The notes below the pieces were generated by a model that was not told the origin of the DNA, searched no databases, and worked only from the letters and a program-made list of their open reading frames with translations. Source: Desulfitobacterium_A sp035539115 (GTDB lineage: Bacteria; Bacillota; Desulfitobacteriia; Desulfitobacteriales; Desulfitobacteriaceae). Taken from it: a stretch of 64,000 nt of DNA. The translations under genes and the position numbers were made by a program. The stretch's first letter is position 1; each line of letters opens with the position of its first letter. Of the stretch, positions 24,145 through 32,961 are shown piece after piece. Location: the NCBI RefSeq assembly GCF_035539115.1, contig NZ_DATLJA010000084.1:10286-74285 (forward strand), written 5' to 3'.

Positions 24145-24252
24145 TTCTTATCAAGAGTGGTGGAGGGACTGGCCCGATGAAACCCGGCAACCGGTATTGA
24201 TTAAAATACAGCGGTGCCAATTCTTGCGATGGAAACATTGATAGATGAGAGA
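24145..24252 (+). promoter_or_regulatory. SAM-I riboswitch (S-box)
   Basis: Conserved S-box blocks: CTTATCAAGAGTGGTGGAGG (24146-24165), GACTGGCCCGATGAAACCCGGCAACC, GCGGTGCCAATTC and GATGAGAG closing helix P1 (about 24244-24251). It precedes metA, the committed step to methionine, with a terminator in between; high SAM should stop transcription. Confidence 0.95.
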
Positions 24253-24268
24253 GGAAGCAACGCTAATT

Positions 24269-24304
24269 ACCTCTTTCGTATGGAAGAGGTTTTAATTTTT
24301 TTCC
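24269..24304 (+). terminator. SAM-riboswitch expression platform terminator
   Basis: ACCTCTT (24269-24275) pairs with AAGAGGT (24284-24290), followed by TTTAATTTTTTT. It lies between the aptamer and metA. Confidence 0.8.
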
Positions 24305-24320
24305 GAAAGGGGATAGTTCT

Positions 24321-25238
24321 GTGCCAATCAACATAGCCGATGCTCTTCCAGCGGTGGAAATCTTAAACAAAGAGAACATTTTTGTGATGAATGAAGGACG
24401 GGCGGCTCACCAAGATATTCGACCGCTCAGCATTGTTATCTTAAATCTCATGCCCAATAAAACTGTCACAGAAACGCAGATATTAAGGCTTTTGAGTAAT
24501 TCTCCTATCCAAGTCGACATTACCTTGCTCTATCCTGAAACTCATCGCTTCAAAAATACATCAGAAGAATATCTGGTCAAGTTTTATGAAACATTTGATA
24601 GCATAATGGATAAGAAATTTGATGGGATGATCATCACGGGTGCGCCGATTGAGCAAATGGATTTTGAAAAGGTTGATTTTTGGCCTGAACTTGTAAAGAT
24701 CATGGATTGGAGCCAACATAATGTTTATTCAACCCTCTATATCTGTTGGGGAGCACAAGCTGGTCTCTACCATCATTTTGGTGTGCCGAAGTATCCTCTG
24801 TCGGCTAAGATGTTTGGTGTTTTTCCGCATACCCTCAATCATAAAAATATCAGGCTTCTTAGGGGGTTTGATGATATTTTTTATGTACCCCACTCCAGGC
24901 ATACAGAGGTCAGAAGGGAAGACATCGAAAAGGTTGCTGAACTGGAGATTTTGTCTGAATCCAAGGAATCGGGTGTTTATTTAGTCGGAACCAAAGGCGG
25001 TCGCCAAATTTTTGTGACTGGCCATTCAGAATATGATCCCTTCACCTTAAAAGCAGAGTATGATCGGGATATAGCAAGCGGCCTTCCCATTAATGTTCCG
25101 CAAAATTATTTTCCCGATGATGACCCACAAAAGCCCCCGATCGTTAGGTGGAGAAGCCATTCCAATTTGCTTTTTGCCAACTGGCTCAATTATTATGTTT
25201 ACCAGGAAACACCTTATAATGTGAATGAGATCGATTAA
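24321..25238 (+). CDS. metA: Homoserine O-acyltransferase (probably O-acetyltransferase)
   Basis: Activates homoserine for methionine synthesis. 305 residues, MetA family. It starts at GTG after GAAAGGGG. The nucleophile Cys is in TLYICWGAQAGLYHHFG; the catalytic His is in FVTGHSEYD, and Glu residues follow. The segment GAPIEQMDFE carries Glu after GAPI; in this family Glu at that place goes with acetyl-CoA use and Gly with succinyl-CoA, so acetylation is predicted. Controlled by the SAM-I riboswitch; the next gene follows closely. Confidence 0.94.
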   Translation: MPINIADALPAVEILNKENIFVMNEGRAAHQDIRPLSIVILNLMPNKTVTETQILRLLSNSPIQVDITLLYPETHRFKNTSEEYLVKFYETFDSIMDKKFDGMIITGAPIEQMDFEKVDFWPELVKIMDWSQHNVYSTLYICWGAQAGLYHHFGVPKYPLSAKMFGVFPHTLNHKNIRLLRGFDDIFYVPHSRHTEVRREDIEKVAELEILSESKESGVYLVGTKGGRQIFVTGHSEYDPFTLKAEYDRDIASGLPINVPQNYFPDDDPQKPPIVRWRSHSNLLFANWLNYYVYQETPYNVNEID

Positions 25239-25269
25239 AGTATTTCGAGGAAGGAAAGAAGGAATTCTA

Positions 25270-25860
25270 ATGTCAGAGTATGATCATAATCGCGAAGCTG
25301 CCGAGCAACTCCTTCATGAATATGTCCAGAGCGAGAGCCTGATCAGACATGCCGTCACCGTAGAAGCCGTTATGCGTCATTTTGCTTCCTTATTTAAGGA
25401 AGATGTTGAGGAATGGGGTATCATCGGGTTATTACATGATATCGATTTTGAGATGTATCCGGAAGAGCATTGTCAGAAGACGAGGGCCATTCTTGAGCCG
25501 AGACAATGGCCAGAGTCGTATATCCGGGCGATCGAAAGTCATGGCTATATGCTTTGCAGTGATGTTGAACCGATAACCAATCAAGAAAAGGTACTCTATA
25601 CGATTGACGAATTGACAGGGCTTATTTCTGCGACGGCGCTGCTTAGACCGAGTAAGAGTCTTTTTGATTTAACTGTGAAATCCGTTAAAAAGAAATGGAA
25701 GCAGAAAAGTTTTGCCGAGGGAGTAAACCGTGAGGTCATTGAAAACGGGGCTGCCATGGTGAACATGGATTTGGAGTATGTGATTGAGCAAACAATCCAA
25801 GGGATGCGAACTGTCGCCTCAGAAATAGGGCTTGAGGGAAACGCCGAAGCGGGAAAATGA
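25270..25860 (+). CDS. HD-domain (HDIG-type) hydrolase
   Basis: About 196 residues, soluble. HD-superfamily metal ligands are visible: His in LIRHAVTVEAVMRHF, the HD pair in IIGLLHDIDFE, and later His/Asp in AIESHGYML and YTIDELTGLI. Such single-domain HD proteins are metal-dependent phosphohydrolases of unknown substrate. ATG 25270 (MSEYDHN) has AGAAGGA upstream; the longer frame from 25225 overlaps metA. It is 31 nt after metA, so probably in the same SAM-controlled transcript. No direct link to methionine is known to me. Confidence 0.8.
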   Translation: MSEYDHNREAAEQLLHEYVQSESLIRHAVTVEAVMRHFASLFKEDVEEWGIIGLLHDIDFEMYPEEHCQKTRAILEPRQWPESYIRAIESHGYMLCSDVEPITNQEKVLYTIDELTGLISATALLRPSKSLFDLTVKSVKKKWKQKSFAEGVNREVIENGAAMVNMDLEYVIEQTIQGMRTVASEIGLEGNAEAGK

Positions 25861-25907
25861 CATTCTCCTGCTAACAATAATTGAATTGATACGACTTAGG
25901 GAAAATT

Positions 25908-25942
25908 CCTGCCCCAAATATTGGGGCGGGTTTTATTTATTT
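25908..25942 (+). terminator. Terminator after HD gene
   Basis: CCTGCCCCAA (25908-25917) pairs with TTGGGGCGGG (25921-25930), then a T-rich tract. It resembles the terminator of the second ser T-box unit, but there is no T-box motif here. Confidence 0.8.
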
Positions 25943-25943
25943 T

Positions 25944-26036
25944 ACTAACAGAAAGTATAAGTTTTGGGCAGATAGCATAAGTGCAACTAAGGCTTCCGCC
26001 TACGCTAGAGGCTTGGCGCAAGCCGGGTTTTCTTTA
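25944..26036 (+). repeat. Dispersed repeat R2, copy A
   Basis: About 93 bp beginning ACTAACAGAAAGTATAAG and ending in TTTTCTTTA, with an internal hairpin region (GGCTTCCGCCTACGC, then GAGGCTTGGCGCAAGCC). It differs from copy D (49775-49868) at only a few positions. It lies directly downstream of a terminator, as do all four copies. Confidence 0.8.
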
Positions 26037-26236
26037 ATTTTGTCTGTAAGTCGATTTCATTGTTGCAGTTAAAAATTTTAATTTCTAATGAAAATCCTCT
26101 ATATTTTTAAAATTTTTAAAGGAATCTGGATTAATTAATAGAAAAATGTTATTCCAAGAGTCATTCAATAATAAAAATAGATGGTTAAAGAGAGAACGCT
26201 AATTAAATAAATATTAGCGAATATTTGGGGGGTATT
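26037..26236. other. AT-rich leader region of the NRPS gene
   Basis: 200 bp without a gene between repeat R2 and the NRPS start. Base composition falls sharply to A/T. No confident promoter hexamers with correct spacing and no riboswitch were recognised. Confidence 0.5.
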
Positions 26237-29200
26237 ATGAGTAATAAGTTTTATCCTTTAACAAACGCACAGAAATCAATCTGGGTTGCCGATAATTTGT
26301 ATCCTGGTACCAGCCAGGCTATTTTATCAGCAACTGCAATAATCCGTGAAGAACTTGACCTTGCTTTAATGAATGAAGCTGTGAATATTGTAGTAAAAGA
26401 AAATGATGCCCTACGTATCCGATTAGTAAATCAAGATGGTACACCACAACAATATTTTTCCGACTTCGTTTATAAAGACTTTGATATCTTGGATTTCAGT
26501 TATGAAGGCGGAGAACAAGATTATAGTAAATGGGAAAAGATCACCGCAGAGACGCCCTTTGCATTAATCGACTCCGAGCTTTTTTATTTCGCTATGGTTA
26601 AGTTAGGTGAGCAAAAAAACATCTGTTTCTTTAAATTTCATCATACGATTGTTGACGCCTGGGGAATCGTTCTGGTTATTAGAAAGACTCTAAAAGAATA
26701 TTGGCAGTTGATTCACGGGATTTATCCGGAAAAAGAAGAGGCTTCTTCCTTCATAGACCATATTAATGACGAAATAAAATATATAGCTTCCGAGCGCTTT
26801 AACAAACATAAGGAATTCTGGTCTGGAACCTTTGACACCGTTCCTGAATTTATCTCATTTACTGATAATAAAGGCTTTAACAGCTTAGTGGGTAAAAGAA
26901 AAAGTTATGTTCTATCGGAGTCATTAAGTTCCAAACTGAAATATTTTTGTGATTTGAACAATGTTTCTGGTTTCAGTGTTTTTTATGCACTTCTTGCCTT
27001 ATACCTCTTCAAAAGGAGTAATAAGAAGGATGTAGCAATCGAAACACCTATTTTGAACCGGTCGGGGCATACGGAAAAGAATACTGTGGGTATGTTTATG
27101 CACAATATACCCACCAGAATTACAATTGAGCCAAGTCTTAACTTTATCTCATTTGTTACACAGTCTTTTAAAGAATTAATGAAATTCATGCGATATCAAC
27201 GATATCCCTATAGCAGTATCCTGAAAGATTTTCGTGAAAAACACCAATTTTCAGGGACGCTAGTTGATGTTACTCTTAATTATCACAATAACAAGCTAGA
27301 TTCTGTAATTGAATACGAAGGTATATGGAATTATTGTGGAGCACAGACTAACTCGCTGTCGATTTGTGTTAGTGACAGGGACGGTATCGGCTTACCGGAA
27401 TTGGATTATGACTACTTGCTTGAAGTCTTCAGTGAGGAAGATATCGATCAAATGCATAACCAGATGTGCAATCTTCTGACTGATGCCCTGGAAAACCCAA
27501 GTAAGAGGCTTTCCGAACTGCAAATGTTATCACAGGATGAGCTAACTAAGCTATTAGTCGAATTTAATCAGACGCAATTGCCATATGAAGCAAAAACTGT
27601 GTCCGATTTATTCGAAGACCAGGTTATAAAAACACCAGATAGCACTGCCATCGTCTTTGGTGACGAAAGCCTAACCTACCGTGAACTGAATGAGAGGGCG
27701 AATCAGCTTGCTCGTTATCTCCGCAGTAAAGGGGTGACACGCAATTCGATTGTTGGATTACTTGTGAGTCGGTCTTTGGAAATGGTCATAGGTATTTTGG
27801 GGATTCTTAAGGCTGGAGCAGCCTACTTGCCGATGGATCCCGGATACCCTAGTGAAAGAATTGTGTATATGCTAAACCAGAGTCATACTCAACTAACACT
27901 TACGGATAGAGAGAATCAAAGTATTGGTACAGCTGGAATTTGTGAGTTTGCTAATATTTCACCGAACAATACAACGGTCTATGATTATGACACGGCAAAC
28001 TTAGATACTGAAAAAGCTAATCTAGATGATTTAGCCTATGTAATCTATACTTCGGGAACGACAGGTAAACCAAAGGGAGTAATGGTTCACCACCGTGCTT
28101 TGTGCAATTTGATTAGCGCAATTGCTAATGAAATTTGTCTTGAAACCAAAACTATAGTTTCCTTAACAACAATATCCTTTGATATTTTCTTTTTAGAAAC
28201 TATCTTTCCTTTAACAAAAGGAATGAAGATTGTTATCGCCAATGAGGACGAACAAACTATTCCCCAATTATTATTTAACATCGTCGCCAAACACAATGTT
28301 GAAGTAATTCAAACCACACCGTCAAGACTGAAACTGATTCTTGATAATCATCACTGTCATGAAATATTAAATAGCTTATCGTACATTTTAATAGGTGGGG
28401 AAGCTCTTCCCGCGCCATTGTTATCCCGTCTAAAAGAAATGACCAGTGCAGAAATTTATAATCTTTATGGTCCTACAGAAACAACGGTTTGGTCGACAAT
28501 GAAAAATGTTACCCACTCTCAAAAAATAACAATCGGGAAACCCATAGCCAACACCCAAATTTACATTCTGAATGACTATTTTTCTCCTGTACCAATAGGA
28601 TCAATAGGTGAAATCTTTATCTCCGGGGATGGAGTTTCTTTGGGTTATTTGAATAATCAAGAATTAACTCAAGCGCGTTTCTTGGAAAATCCATTTATTC
28701 CTGGCCAAAAAATGTACCGGACAGGAGATTTGGGACGATGGCTTAATGACGGTGAAATTGAATGTTTAGGACGAAATGATAATCAGGTCAAGATACGAGG
28801 CTTCCGGATCGAGCTGGAAGAGATCGAAGCCTGCCTTATAGAGCATACTGCGGTAGAAGAGGCAATCGTAGCGATAAAAGAGGATAAAGTGGGTAAGAAA
28901 CAATTATGCGCTTATTTAACGGGTGAAACAAGGCTCAGTAATAAAGATTTACGAGCTCATATTCTCAAGTCTTTGCCGAACTATATGGTTCCAGCTTCGT
29001 TCACCTGGCTCAGTACTATTCCACTAACACCGAATGGCAAAATTGACCGCCACGCTTTACCGGATCCAAGCGAAATTGATTTCGGTCAGACAGCCCATTC
29101 CTATCTTGCGCCCAGAAACGATCTGGAACAAAAACTCGCGATGTTATGGGCTGAAGCTCTGGAAGTGGAACGAGTAGGGATTGACGATAACCTTTTTGCC

Positions 29201-30547
29201 TTAGGGGGAGATTCTTTAACCATCTTAGAAATTATGTCGGGAGCCTTAGCTTACGAGTGGAAACTTAATGCTCAGGATTTCTATGAGAGTCCAACCATAA
29301 GATTATTAGCATCTAAAATCACGGGGCGGAACCAAGAGAATGATAGAAATGAAGATGAAATTTATATCGCCAGCAGGATAATACCAAAGGAAATTAAAAT
29401 GGAGCCAGTGGACCCAGGAAATGTACTTTTGACGGGTGCAACGGGTTTTCTGGGTAACCATCTTCTCAAAGAATTATTGACGCAAACAGATAATATAATC
29501 TATTGTTTAGTGCGTGGTGATCAGGCAACAGAAAAATTAGTCGAATTGCTACAGTTTAATTTCTCCTCACTTCCAATAACTCTAGAGAATAGGATCGTAG
29601 TCGTTAACGGAGATATTTCTTTAAAACAATTCGGACTCAATGATAATGAATATAATAATTTGGCCCAAAAAGTCCAAACTGTGATTCATAGTGGTGCCTT
29701 AGTCAAACATTATGGTGATTATCGTGAATTCGAGAAAACTAATGTCCAAGGGACTTGTGAAGTCATACGTTTTTGTCTGAAATTTGATAAAAAACTTAAC
29801 CATATTTCCACGATCAGTGTTTCAGGTGATTTTCTGGTAGATCCAGTTAAGATGGATACTGTTTTTAGTGAAAATGATTTTTATGTTGGACAGGATTATA
29901 AAGCTAACGTATATATCCGAAGTAAATTTGTCGCTGAGCAATATATTTTGAGGGCAGAAGCTAATGGGTTAAAAGCAGCTATTTTTAGGGTTGGGGTCGT
30001 AACGGGCCGTTACCAGGATGGTAAATTCCAGCGTAATATTGATCAAAATGCCTTTTATCGCCGAATCAAATCGATCGTTTCTTTAAAAGTTATTCCAGAA
30101 AGTTTTCTTGAGCAAAGTATTGAGTTTACACCTGTGGACTACTGTGCTAAAGGTATTGTGAATATTATTAAGGTGAATCAAACAAGCGGTTTGGTATTCC
30201 ATATTTTTAATCATCAGAAGGTTAGAGCAATCGAGCTTCTAAGCTATTTAAGATTATTAGACTATCCTGTTCGAACATTGCCGAATTTAGAATTTGATGC
30301 TTATATAGCACAGTTGTCCCAGACCAAGGAAGGGAAAGAGAAGTTAAGTGGCCTGGCCTCTGATTTGAGTGTCAATAAGAGATTGAATCATAATAATACC
30401 ATTAAAGTCAATTCAATTTTCACCATTAATTATTTATCACAAACAGGTTTTGTCTGGCCAGAGATAGATGTGGATTATCTGACTAAAGTTCTGAGTCATA
30501 TGCGTGAAGTTGGCTTTATTAATAATTTCAAAAGGGTTAGCGGATGA
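26237..30547 (+). CDS. Single-module nonribosomal peptide synthetase, C-A-T-reductase
   Basis: About 1436 residues. Condensation domain (about 5-430) with the intact active site HHTIVDAW near residue 135. Adenylation domain (about 455-960) with SGTTGKPKGV near 605, NLYGPTETT, YRTGDLGRW, and the lysine motif PNGKIDR. Carrier domain with the phosphopantetheine Ser in GGDSL (residue 993). Terminal thioester reductase (about 1060-1436) with NADPH motif TGATGFLGNH near 1067 and catalytic Y-x3-K (YIRSK) near 1227. A lone module that begins with C and ends with reductive release suggests an N-acylated amino aldehyde or alcohol. Specificity residues read by eye (D-I-L-Q-I-I-L-V-W) look glycine-like except at two sites. 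ATG 26237 is used (GGGGGG site); no PPTase or transporter is adjacent. Confidence 0.92.
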   Translation: MSNKFYPLTNAQKSIWVADNLYPGTSQAILSATAIIREELDLALMNEAVNIVVKENDALRIRLVNQDGTPQQYFSDFVYKDFDILDFSYEGGEQDYSKWEKITAETPFALIDSELFYFAMVKLGEQKNICFFKFHHTIVDAWGIVLVIRKTLKEYWQLIHGIYPEKEEASSFIDHINDEIKYIASERFNKHKEFWSGTFDTVPEFISFTDNKGFNSLVGKRKSYVLSESLSSKLKYFCDLNNVSGFSVFYALLALYLFKRSNKKDVAIETPILNRSGHTEKNTVGMFMHNIPTRITIEPSLNFISFVTQSFKELMKFMRYQRYPYSSILKDFREKHQFSGTLVDVTLNYHNNKLDSVIEYEGIWNYCGAQTNSLSICVSDRDGIGLPELDYDYLLEVFSEEDIDQMHNQMCNLLTDALENPSKRLSELQMLSQDELTKLLVEFNQTQLPYEAKTVSDLFEDQVIKTPDSTAIVFGDESLTYRELNERANQLARYLRSKGVTRNSIVGLLVSRSLEMVIGILGILKAGAAYLPMDPGYPSERIVYMLNQSHTQLTLTDRENQSIGTAGICEFANISPNNTTVYDYDTANLDTEKANLDDLAYVIYTSGTTGKPKGVMVHHRALCNLISAIANEICLETKTIVSLTTISFDIFFLETIFPLTKGMKIVIANEDEQTIPQLLFNIVAKHNVEVIQTTPSRLKLILDNHHCHEILNSLSYILIGGEALPAPLLSRLKEMTSAEIYNLYGPTETTVWSTMKNVTHSQKITIGKPIANTQIYILNDYFSPVPIGSIGEIFISGDGVSLGYLNNQELTQARFLENPFIPGQKMYRTGDLGRWLNDGEIECLGRNDNQVKIRGFRIELEEIEACLIEHTAVEEAIVAIKEDKVGKKQLCAYLTGETRLSNKDLRAHILKSLPNYMVPASFTWLSTIPLTPNGKIDRHALPDPSEIDFGQTAHSYLAPRNDLEQKLAMLWAEALEVERVGIDDNLFALGGDSLTILEIMSGALAYEWKLNAQDFYESPTIRLLASKITGRNQENDRNEDEIYIASRIIPKEIKMEPVDPGNVLLTGATGFLGNHLLKELLTQTDNIIYCLVRGDQATEKLVELLQFNFSSLPITLENRIVVVNGDISLKQFGLNDNEYNNLAQKVQTVIHSGALVKHYGDYREFEKTNVQGTCEVIRFCLKFDKKLNHISTISVSGDFLVDPVKMDTVFSENDFYVGQDYKANVYIRSKFVAEQYILRAEANGLKAAIFRVGVVTGRYQDGKFQRNIDQNAFYRRIKSIVSLKVIPESFLEQSIEFTPVDYCAKGIVNIIKVNQTSGLVFHIFNHQKVRAIELLSYLRLLDYPVRTLPNLEFDAYIAQLSQTKEGKEKLSGLASDLSVNKRLNHNNTIKVNSIFTINYLSQTGFVWPEIDVDYLTKVLSHMREVGFINNFKRVSG

Positions 30548-30614
30548 ATTTAAGACTACTGTCCTATTGAAGATTTTCAAACCCGCATATAGAATAGGTG
30601 AGAGAATATTCTAG

Positions 30615-32021
30615 GTGAAAACTAAGAATATTGTAGAATATTGGATGCAAAATTCGAATGAGGGTTTCGCAAAACTGAAATTGGAAGGTTACGGTGTCTA
30701 TATGCCATTTAAGAACCCTATATTATTAAACTCAACTTTTTCTGACGTTATATCCAAAAGTGAAGAAAATGAATTTAACAAAGAATTAATAAACCGGAAT
30801 TTTTACCAATCTCAAAAATTAAATGTCATTTTAATTTTTATTTCTGTCATTCTTCTTTTCACAGACTTTCTTTATCAAAAGAAGGGGCTATGGACTTCCT
30901 TGCCCGGATATAAATATCTTTTTTATGCACATCTCTCGATGCTCTTTGTATCAATTGTATTGTTGCTTTTTTCTAAAGGTATAAAACCTAAGACTACGCG
31001 AGCAAAACAATTGTTTGTTATGATAGTTGCTTACTTTGTTACATTGAATTGTACTTTAATTTCGATTATCGATCAGCTTATCCATGGTCAGATTACAGTG
31101 TTTATTATTGGGGCATTTACTATTGCCGTAATGAATACGTTTAAACCGTCATCTAGTCTGAGAATTTATTTAACAAACTATTTGATACTTATTATTGGGA
31201 TTACATTTTCCCAAGAAAACAGTGCTGCTTTAAGAGGACATTACACTAACGGAACCATACTTGTTGTGGTTGCGTGGTTCCTTTCCATACTTCTTTATGA
31301 TGCTAAAGTCAGGGATTTCCTAAGTCGCAAAACGATTGAACATCAGAGAGGGAAAATGGAAAAGGCCAATGAACGACTTACAGATACTAACTATAAGCTT
31401 GAGGAATCACTCTCAGCACTTGATGATACCCAGAATATAATTTTTTCACTAGCTTTGGCTCTTGAATCTAAAGATCCGTATATCCATGGACATTCCGACC
31501 GGGTGGCTGAATCTGCTGTGGAGTTTGCCCGATATTTAAATTTAAGTGAATCAGATCAAGTTAATATTCATCGGGCAGCTATTCTCCATGACCTGGGTAA
31601 AATCGGCATTCCAGATGTCATTTTGAATAAAACGAATCAGTTAACCGAAGAAGAATGGTTGACAATGAAGTCTCACCCGGAACGGGGAGCTGCTATTTGT
31701 TCAAAACTTAACTTTGCCAAAGAAATTGTGCCGATAATCAGACATCATCATGAACGTTACGACGGTAAGGGTTATCCTGATGGCTTAAGCGGAGAGTCCA
31801 TTCCTTTACTAGCTCGTATTATCAGCATTGCAGACACGGTTGATGCAATGACTTCAAGTCGTCCTTATCGCTCGGCGGGAACGTTTGAACAAGTATTAGA
31901 GGAATTGCAAAAATGTGCCGGGACACAATTTGATCCTGTTTTAGTATTCACCTTTATTTCTTTATATCAAGAGCAGGGGCAAAGGTGCATTGTTCCGAAT
32001 AGTAGAGTCGTGGAGTCGTAA
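30615..32021 (+). CDS. Membrane HD-GYP domain protein (probable c-di-GMP phosphodiesterase)
   Basis: A 468-residue protein: about five to six hydrophobic segments between residues 70 and 235, a coiled linker (EHQRGKMEKANERLTDTNYKLEE), then an HD-GYP domain (about 280-455) with HSDRVAESA, the HD pair in AAILHDLGKIGIP, HPERGA, IRHHHERYDGKGYPDGLSGE and ADTVDAMTSSRPYR. The HHExxDGxGYP motif is complete, so hydrolysis of cyclic di-GMP is predicted. The start is GTG 30615 with a moderate ribosome site. It begins 67 nt after the NRPS and may share its transcript, but no link in function is shown. The sensory part is unfamiliar. Confidence 0.88.
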   Translation: MKTKNIVEYWMQNSNEGFAKLKLEGYGVYMPFKNPILLNSTFSDVISKSEENEFNKELINRNFYQSQKLNVILIFISVILLFTDFLYQKKGLWTSLPGYKYLFYAHLSMLFVSIVLLLFSKGIKPKTTRAKQLFVMIVAYFVTLNCTLISIIDQLIHGQITVFIIGAFTIAVMNTFKPSSSLRIYLTNYLILIIGITFSQENSAALRGHYTNGTILVVVAWFLSILLYDAKVRDFLSRKTIEHQRGKMEKANERLTDTNYKLEESLSALDDTQNIIFSLALALESKDPYIHGHSDRVAESAVEFARYLNLSESDQVNIHRAAILHDLGKIGIPDVILNKTNQLTEEEWLTMKSHPERGAAICSKLNFAKEIVPIIRHHHERYDGKGYPDGLSGESIPLLARIISIADTVDAMTSSRPYRSAGTFEQVLEELQKCAGTQFDPVLVFTFISLYQEQGQRCIVPNSRVVES

Positions 32022-32036
32022 AAGTATCAGCAAAAC

Positions 32037-32080
32037 AGAAGAGCATCCGCTTAATTAAGGCAGATGCTCTTTCTGCTTTT
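32037..32080 (+). terminator. Terminator after HD-GYP gene
   Basis: AGAAGAGCATC (about 32038-32047) pairs with GATGCTCTTTCT (32063-32074) around a 15-nt loop, followed by GCTTTTTC. Confidence 0.7.
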
Positions 32081-32230
32081 TCAGTATAATGCTCGTCAAT
32101 AATGACAAGCTATTCTCAACAATTAGGGTTATCATTCCACGAAACTTCTATAGCAATCAGTTTTAAGAAGGATTTTGGCAACTGAATCATGAAATAGATC
32201 ATTTATAATTGGATCGTCAGGAGAAAACAT

Positions 32231-32788
32231 ATGGAAATTGTAGTTGGGGTCACCGGCGCAACGGGAACGATTTACGCCATGAATTTATTAAAGGCCTTAA
32301 AAGCTACGGGTAAGGTCAATACTCATCTTATTATAAGCGATTGGGCTAAAAAAAATTTGGAAATAGAAACAGAGTATGCCCTCGAGGATATGGAAGGTTT
32401 AGCCACTACCGTATATGATAATAAGAATTTAGGAGCGAGAATATCGAGCGGCTCCTTTATCACGGAGGGCATGATTATTGTACCCTGTAGTATGAAAACG
32501 CTGAGTTCAATTGCCCAGGGCTATGACGATAATCTCATTTCCCGAACGGCGGGTGTCATGCTCAAGGAAGGCCGAAAATTAGTCTTAAGTCCCAGAGAGT
32601 CTCCCCTTAGCCCCATCCATTTAGAAAATATGCTCAAGCTATCACGAATAGGGGTAAGAATTGTTCCGCCCATGCCGGCTTTTTATACTCACCCCCAGAG
32701 TATTGAAGATGTCGTTAACCATCACATCATGAAACTATTAGACCAATTTGGACTGGAGTATGATCAGGCCAAACGGTGGAAGGGCTAA
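32231..32788 (+). CDS. ubiX: UbiX-family flavin prenyltransferase
   Basis: A 185-residue flavoprotein that prenylates FMN to make the cofactor of UbiD-type decarboxylases. N-terminal GVTGATGTIYAMNLLKAL is the FMN loop; then SSGSFITEGMIIVPCSMKTLSSIAQGYDDNLISRTA, LKEGRKLVLSPRESPLS and PPMPAFYTHPQSIEDVVNH, all diagnostic of UbiX/Pad1. No ubiD-like partner is adjacent. In this kind of organism it could serve menaquinone synthesis (MqnP-linked decarboxylation) or aromatic decarboxylation. It has its own terminator, so it is monocistronic. Confidence 0.93.
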   Translation: MEIVVGVTGATGTIYAMNLLKALKATGKVNTHLIISDWAKKNLEIETEYALEDMEGLATTVYDNKNLGARISSGSFITEGMIIVPCSMKTLSSIAQGYDDNLISRTAGVMLKEGRKLVLSPRESPLSPIHLENMLKLSRIGVRIVPPMPAFYTHPQSIEDVVNHHIMKLLDQFGLEYDQAKRWKG

Positions 32789-32789
32789 A

Positions 32790-32841
32790 AAGAAGAACAG
32801 ACGATAGATTATTTAAAATCTTTATCCTCTGTTCTTCTTTT
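32790..32841 (+). terminator. Terminator after ubiX
   Basis: AAGAAGAACAGA (32790-32801) pairs with TCTGTTCTTCTTTT (32828-32841) with a large, partly paired loop. Confidence 0.7.
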
Positions 32842-32961
32842 GTATTTAGATCTATCGCCCTCCAACTTCGCACAAACAGAAATATGACGTATAATAGATT
32901 TAATTCGAAAGAAAGATAAGGCTGTTTTACGTCTTCCTTCTAAGAAGAGAGGAGGAGTTTT

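Noticed and set aside
25890..25942. T-box-like terminator before the NRPS
   Set aside because: The terminator resembles that of the ser leader, but no GGTGGNACCGCGG motif or Stem I is present; it is simply the terminator of the HD gene.
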